Positions 4,942 through 7,411 of a stretch of DNA of 7,411 bases are shown in pieces. The stretch comes from an uncultured Clostridia bacterium. Its GTDB lineage: Bacteria > Bacillota > Clostridia > Oscillospirales > Ruminococcaceae. Made by a program: the position numbers and the translations under genes. The stretch is from positions 1-7,411 of the forward strand of contig CANRPG010000098.1 in the NCBI GenBank assembly GCA_947632425.1, in the 5' to 3' direction. Position 1 is the first letter of the stretch. Each line of letters opens with the position of its first letter. The notes beneath the pieces were generated by a model, which worked only from the letters and a program-made list of their open reading frames with translations, was not told where the DNA came from and made no database searches.

Positions 4942-6312
4942 TTATTTGCCAACACAAAATCGCGAGAAAACCTGCTCAACCACCGCATCAGTCACCTTTT
5001 CGCCGGTAAGCTCCATAAGGCAGTCGGCGGCTTTGTCTATAAGTATCGTCACCGCATCGAGCGTTTCGCCGCTCGTCAGCGCTTCCTTCGCCGTCTGCGT
5101 GTACTTCAAAGCATCTGCCGCGCAAGCCTTCTGCCGCTCGTTTGCGAACAGCGCATTTTGTGGGTCAAACTCGCGCAGACCAAGCGCATTCACCACGGCG
5201 TTCTCCAGATCCTCCATGCCGCTTTCGTTCTTTGCAGATACCTCGACAACCAGCGGAAATTCAGCAAATTCGCTTTTGTCAGCACTCATGCCAAGGTCGG
5301 TCTTATTAAGAATGATAATGCAGTTTTTGCCGCGCAGGCTCTCAATTATCTGCCTGTCGTCACCGTCAAGCGGCTGTGAGGAATCAAACACCGCAAGGGC
5401 CAGCTCACAGTTTTCAAGCTTTCCCTGCGCCAGATCAACGCCAACGCTCTCCACCTCATCGCCTGCGGTGTGAATGCCTGCCGTGTCGCTGAGCCTTAGC
5501 AAAACGCCGCCGACTTCCGCGCTTTCTTCGATAACATCGCGCGTTGTGCCTGCAATATCTGTAACTATTGACCGCCTGTAGCCCAGCAGCATATTCATCA
5601 GCGTTGACTTTCCCACATTCGGCTTGCCGACGATCGCGGTATCGCAGCCGTTTCTGAAAATTCTGCCGCTGTCGTAGGTGAGCAAAATGCGCTCCAGCGC
5701 CGAAGAAACATCATTCAAAGCCGCTTCCATACTCTCCTGCTCCACCGCAGGGATATCCTCGTCGGGATAGTCGTTCCAGGCTGCCAAGTCAGCAAGCAGG
5801 CTGAGAAGCTTTTGGCACGCCTCGTTTATCTGCCTGAAAAGCCTGCCTTCTTTTACGCCGTTGGCGCTGCGCAGAGCGCTGTCACCGCTGGCAGAAATAA
5901 GCTCCATGACCGATTCTGCCTGCGTGAGCGACATTTTGCCGTTCAAAAATGCGCGTTTGGTAAACTCCCCTGCCGCCGCAGGCTTTGCGCCGCTTTCAAT
6001 GCAGGCACGCAGTACGCGCTTTGTAAGGTACACGCCGCCGTGGCATGAGATCTCCGCAACGTTTTCGCCTGTGTAGCTTTTGGGCGCGCGGAATACGGTA
6101 AGAAGCGCATCGTCGAGCCGCTCGCCGCCGTATACAACCTTGCCGTAAACGCAGGTGTGACCGCGCATTTCGCTAACTTTCTCGCCGCCGAAAGGGTGAA
6201 AGATCTTCGCCGCAATATCTATCGCCTTTTCGCCGCTTATGCGAATTACCGAAATTCCCCCGGCAGCCGGCGGAGTAGAAACGGCGCACACGGTATCGTT
6301 TATTTCGCTCAA
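4942..6312 (-). CDS. mnmE: tRNA modification GTPase MnmE (TrmE), TTG start
   Basis: Potassium-activated, G-protein-like GTPase that works with MnmG on wobble U34 of tRNA. The 456-aa length is normal. The N-terminal formyl-THF-binding domain opens with VSTPPAAGGISVIRISG. Then come a helical domain and an inserted G domain with all motifs: GKPNVGKS (229-236, with Asn232 at the potassium-ligand position), TDIAGTTRD (251-259), DTAG (276-279) and NKTD (336-339). The C-terminal Cys-x-Gly-Lys (CVGK, 453-456) is intact. No suitable ATG exists. TTG at 6312 is preceded by AAAGGGG with a 7-nt spacer, exactly as in mnmG and the GNAT gene; a more upstream in-frame TTG at 6342 overlaps a hairpin and lacks such a site. 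The gene lies 73 nt after the nucleotidyltransferase, probably in the same transcript. Confidence 0.96.
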   Translation of the reverse strand: MSEINDTVCAVSTPPAAGGISVIRISGEKAIDIAAKIFHPFGGEKVSEMRGHTCVYGKVVYGGERLDDALLTVFRAPKSYTGENVAEISCHGGVYLTKRVLRACIESGAKPAAAGEFTKRAFLNGKMSLTQAESVMELISASGDSALRSANGVKEGRLFRQINEACQKLLSLLADLAAWNDYPDEDIPAVEQESMEAALNDVSSALERILLTYDSGRIFRNGCDTAIVGKPNVGKSTLMNMLLGYRRSIVTDIAGTTRDVIEESAEVGGVLLRLSDTAGIHTAGDEVESVGVDLAQGKLENCELALAVFDSSQPLDGDDRQIIESLRGKNCIIILNKTDLGMSADKSEFAEFPLVVEVSAKNESGMEDLENAVVNALGLREFDPQNALFANERQKACAADALKYTQTAKEALTSGETLDAVTILIDKAADCLMELTGEKVTDAVVEQVFSRFCVGK

Positions 6313-6319
6313 AATATCG

Positions 6320-6326
6320 CCCCTTT
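6320..6326 (-). promoter_or_regulatory. Ribosome binding site that fixes the mnmE TTG start
   Basis: AAAGGGG on the minus strand, 7 nt before TTG (6310-6312). The same heptamer and spacing precede mnmG (ATG at 4863) and the acetyltransferase (ATG at 2176), which supports this as the true start over the TTG at 6342. Confidence 0.7.
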
Positions 6327-6331
6327 GAAAT

Positions 6332-6356
6332 CGCCGCCGCAAAATAAGCGACGGCG
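6332..6356 (-). terminator. GC-rich hairpin just upstream of the mnmE ribosome binding site
   Basis: On the minus strand CGCCGTCGC (6356-6348) pairs with GCGGCGGCG (6340-6332) over 9 bp with one U-G wobble, around a 7-nt loop TTATTTT. Only ATTTC follows, so it is a weak terminator at best. It ends 5 nt before the AAAGGGG site of mnmE, so it could instead cause partial termination, mark an RNA 3' end, or influence mnmE translation. Confidence 0.45.
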
Positions 6357-6385
6357 AACCACATTTGTATTTAACGCTTTAACTC

Positions 6386-7285
6386 TCAAAGCTTTTCGGG
6401 GTACTCCCCTGCCTCGATCAGATCTTTTATGCAATCTCTGAAAAGCTGCGTATCTTCGGCATAAGTTACGCCGAACCACTTGTCGTTGGTCTCAAAAACT
6501 TTAACTTTGCACTCGCCGTTATTCAGCATTTCCTCGATGATTATCGGCAGCAGAAATTCAGCCTTCAGATCGTTTATGTTATCTTCAAGAAACGTTTTGA
6601 AACGATCTTCCAGAGCATCTATAAATTCGGGAGCGCAAGCCCACATATTCATCGAAACATAGCTGTTTTCGTCTATCTCCTCGTTCGTTTTCAGCGAGCG
6701 CACCTTGCCGTCGTCGCAGCGGCGAATTTCAAAAGTCTCTTTAATGCTGCTCAGGCAATTATCATTGTCAACGCCGCAAACGCCCCTTGTTACCGTGCCG
6801 TTGTCGGAAAGCGTGTTTTTCAGTATAAAACCTGCCATGCCCAGAGTGCTCGGGTCGTCGTTTTCGCGCAGAAAATCAACAAGGCTGTAAAATGCCTGCC
6901 TGCCGTAAAAGTCATCGGCATTTATGATAATGAACGGCTCTTTCACAGCGCCTTTGCAGCAAAGTATTGCGTGACCCGTGCCCCAAGGCTTTGTTCTTTC
7001 GGGCGCGCTGAAGCCTTCGGGAAGCATATCAGTGTGCTGGTAGACATACTGTGTCTCAACTATCTTCGAGATCCTGTCCCCTATGCTTTCTCTGAACTGC
7101 TCCTCAAAGTCCTTTCTGATAATGAAAACCACCTTGCCCACGCCTGCTTTTACGGCATCGTATATTGAGTAGTCCATGATTATCTCGTTGTTCGGCCCTA
7201 CGTTTGCAAGCTGCTTTATGCCCTTGCCAAAGCGCGAACCCATTCCTGCTGCCATTATGACGAGCGTTATTTTCTTCTGTGCCAT
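6386..7285 (-). CDS. Sugar-nucleotide-type nucleotidyltransferase
   Basis: A 299-aa cytoplasmic enzyme of the NTP-transferase (sugar-1-phosphate nucleotidylyltransferase) superfamily, which joins an NTP to a phosphorylated sugar or alcohol and releases pyrophosphate. The nucleotide-binding signature is MAAGMGSRFG (11-20) followed by IKQL with Lys24. WGTGHA (101-106) and the metal-binding INADDFYG (121-128) are also typical, and KWFGVTY (269-275) closes the domain. The exact substrate cannot be read from sequence, and no sugar or phosphocholine pathway genes lie nearby to indicate it. The ATG has GGAGG 6 nt upstream. A consensus promoter lies about 70 nt upstream. It is the first gene of the minus-strand operon and occupies the place where jag/yidC often precede mnmE in other Firmicutes. 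Confidence 0.88.
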   Translation of the reverse strand: MAQKKITLVIMAAGMGSRFGKGIKQLANVGPNNEIIMDYSIYDAVKAGVGKVVFIIRKDFEEQFRESIGDRISKIVETQYVYQHTDMLPEGFSAPERTKPWGTGHAILCCKGAVKEPFIIINADDFYGRQAFYSLVDFLRENDDPSTLGMAGFILKNTLSDNGTVTRGVCGVDNDNCLSSIKETFEIRRCDDGKVRSLKTNEEIDENSYVSMNMWACAPEFIDALEDRFKTFLEDNINDLKAEFLLPIIIEEMLNNGECKVKVFETNDKWFGVTYAEDTQLFRDCIKDLIEAGEYPEKL

Positions 7286-7355
7286 TGTTATCCTCCATTC
7301 AATTAGTTAAAAGATATAGCAAAATTGTCATGATAAAATCAAAATTACTACATAC

Positions 7356-7384
7356 ATTATAATATATATTTTTCTTTATGTCAA
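7356..7384 (-). promoter_or_regulatory. Consensus sigma-A promoter of the nucleotidyltransferase-mnmE operon
   Basis: On the minus strand TTGACA (7384-7379) and TATAAT (7361-7356) are separated by exactly 17 nt, a perfect match to the housekeeping consensus within an AT-rich stretch. Transcription would begin near 7349, giving a leader of about 65 nt. Such a strong promoter probably drives the whole run from the nucleotidyltransferase to the GNAT gene, since no comparable promoter was noticed before mnmE, mnmG or rsmG. Confidence 0.8.
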
Positions 7385-7398
7385 CAAAATATTTGACA
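7379..7398. promoter_or_regulatory. Divergent TTGACA pair (inverted repeat over the -35 box)
   Basis: The minus-strand -35 (7379-7384) is mirrored by a plus-strand TTGACA at 7393-7398, with 8 nt between them. This could be back-to-back -35 elements of divergent promoters, the plus-strand -10 falling beyond the window end, or an operator covering the -35. Six-base arms are short, so chance is possible. Confidence 0.35.
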
Positions 7399-7411
7399 AG
7401 CACGCTTAAAT

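Noticed and set aside
4372..5379. A 335-codon open frame on the plus strand
   Set aside because: It runs antisense across mnmG and mnmE, which are both unmistakable, shows no recognisable motif and is rich in His/Arg/Cys as shadow frames are.
5950..5963. A third copy of the 55-nt repeat core in mnmE (GCGCGTTTGGT)
   Set aside because: Only about 11 nt match, within conserved coding sequence; the flanks do not match.

Overview
The window looks like chromosomal DNA of a mid-GC Gram-positive clostridium, perhaps Ruminococcus-like (Oscillospiraceae). This rests on family resemblance of the proteins, strong AGGAGG/AAAGGGG ribosome binding sites, and the tRNA-modification genes mnmE-mnmG-rsmG, which in Firmicutes usually sit near the replication origin. 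The genus is an inference that could not be checked here.

Right and centre (7384 down to 1652, minus strand): a consensus sigma-A type promoter reads into a sugar-nucleotide-type nucleotidyltransferase. It is followed by mnmE (TTG start), mnmG, rsmG and a RimJ/RimL-type GNAT acetyltransferase. MnmE and MnmG are the two subunits of the enzyme that modifies the wobble uridine of tRNA. RsmG methylates 16S rRNA. Spacing is tight (mnmG to rsmG 0 nt), which suggests one operon. Three copies of a parS-like 16-mer (TGTTCCACGTGGAACA, one with a central substitution) lie in and before mnmG. They mark this as a likely ParB-loaded, origin-proximal region, although parA and parB are not in the window.

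The GNAT gene is bracketed by two copies of a 55-nt direct repeat (48 of 55 identical), as if it were a cassette inserted or duplicated downstream of rsmG.

Left (67 to 1555, plus strand): a separate, convergent operon of three overlapping genes. They encode a lipoprotein-type barnase ribonuclease with all catalytic residues present, its barstar inhibitor, and a multi-pass membrane protein of DUF2238/YjdF type. Overlaps of 7 and 4 nt imply translational coupling. The nuclease would be membrane-anchored outside the cell, with its inhibitor kept in the cytoplasm. The convergent operons meet at a hairpin at 1544-1574. No gene-free stretch exceeds about 130 bases.
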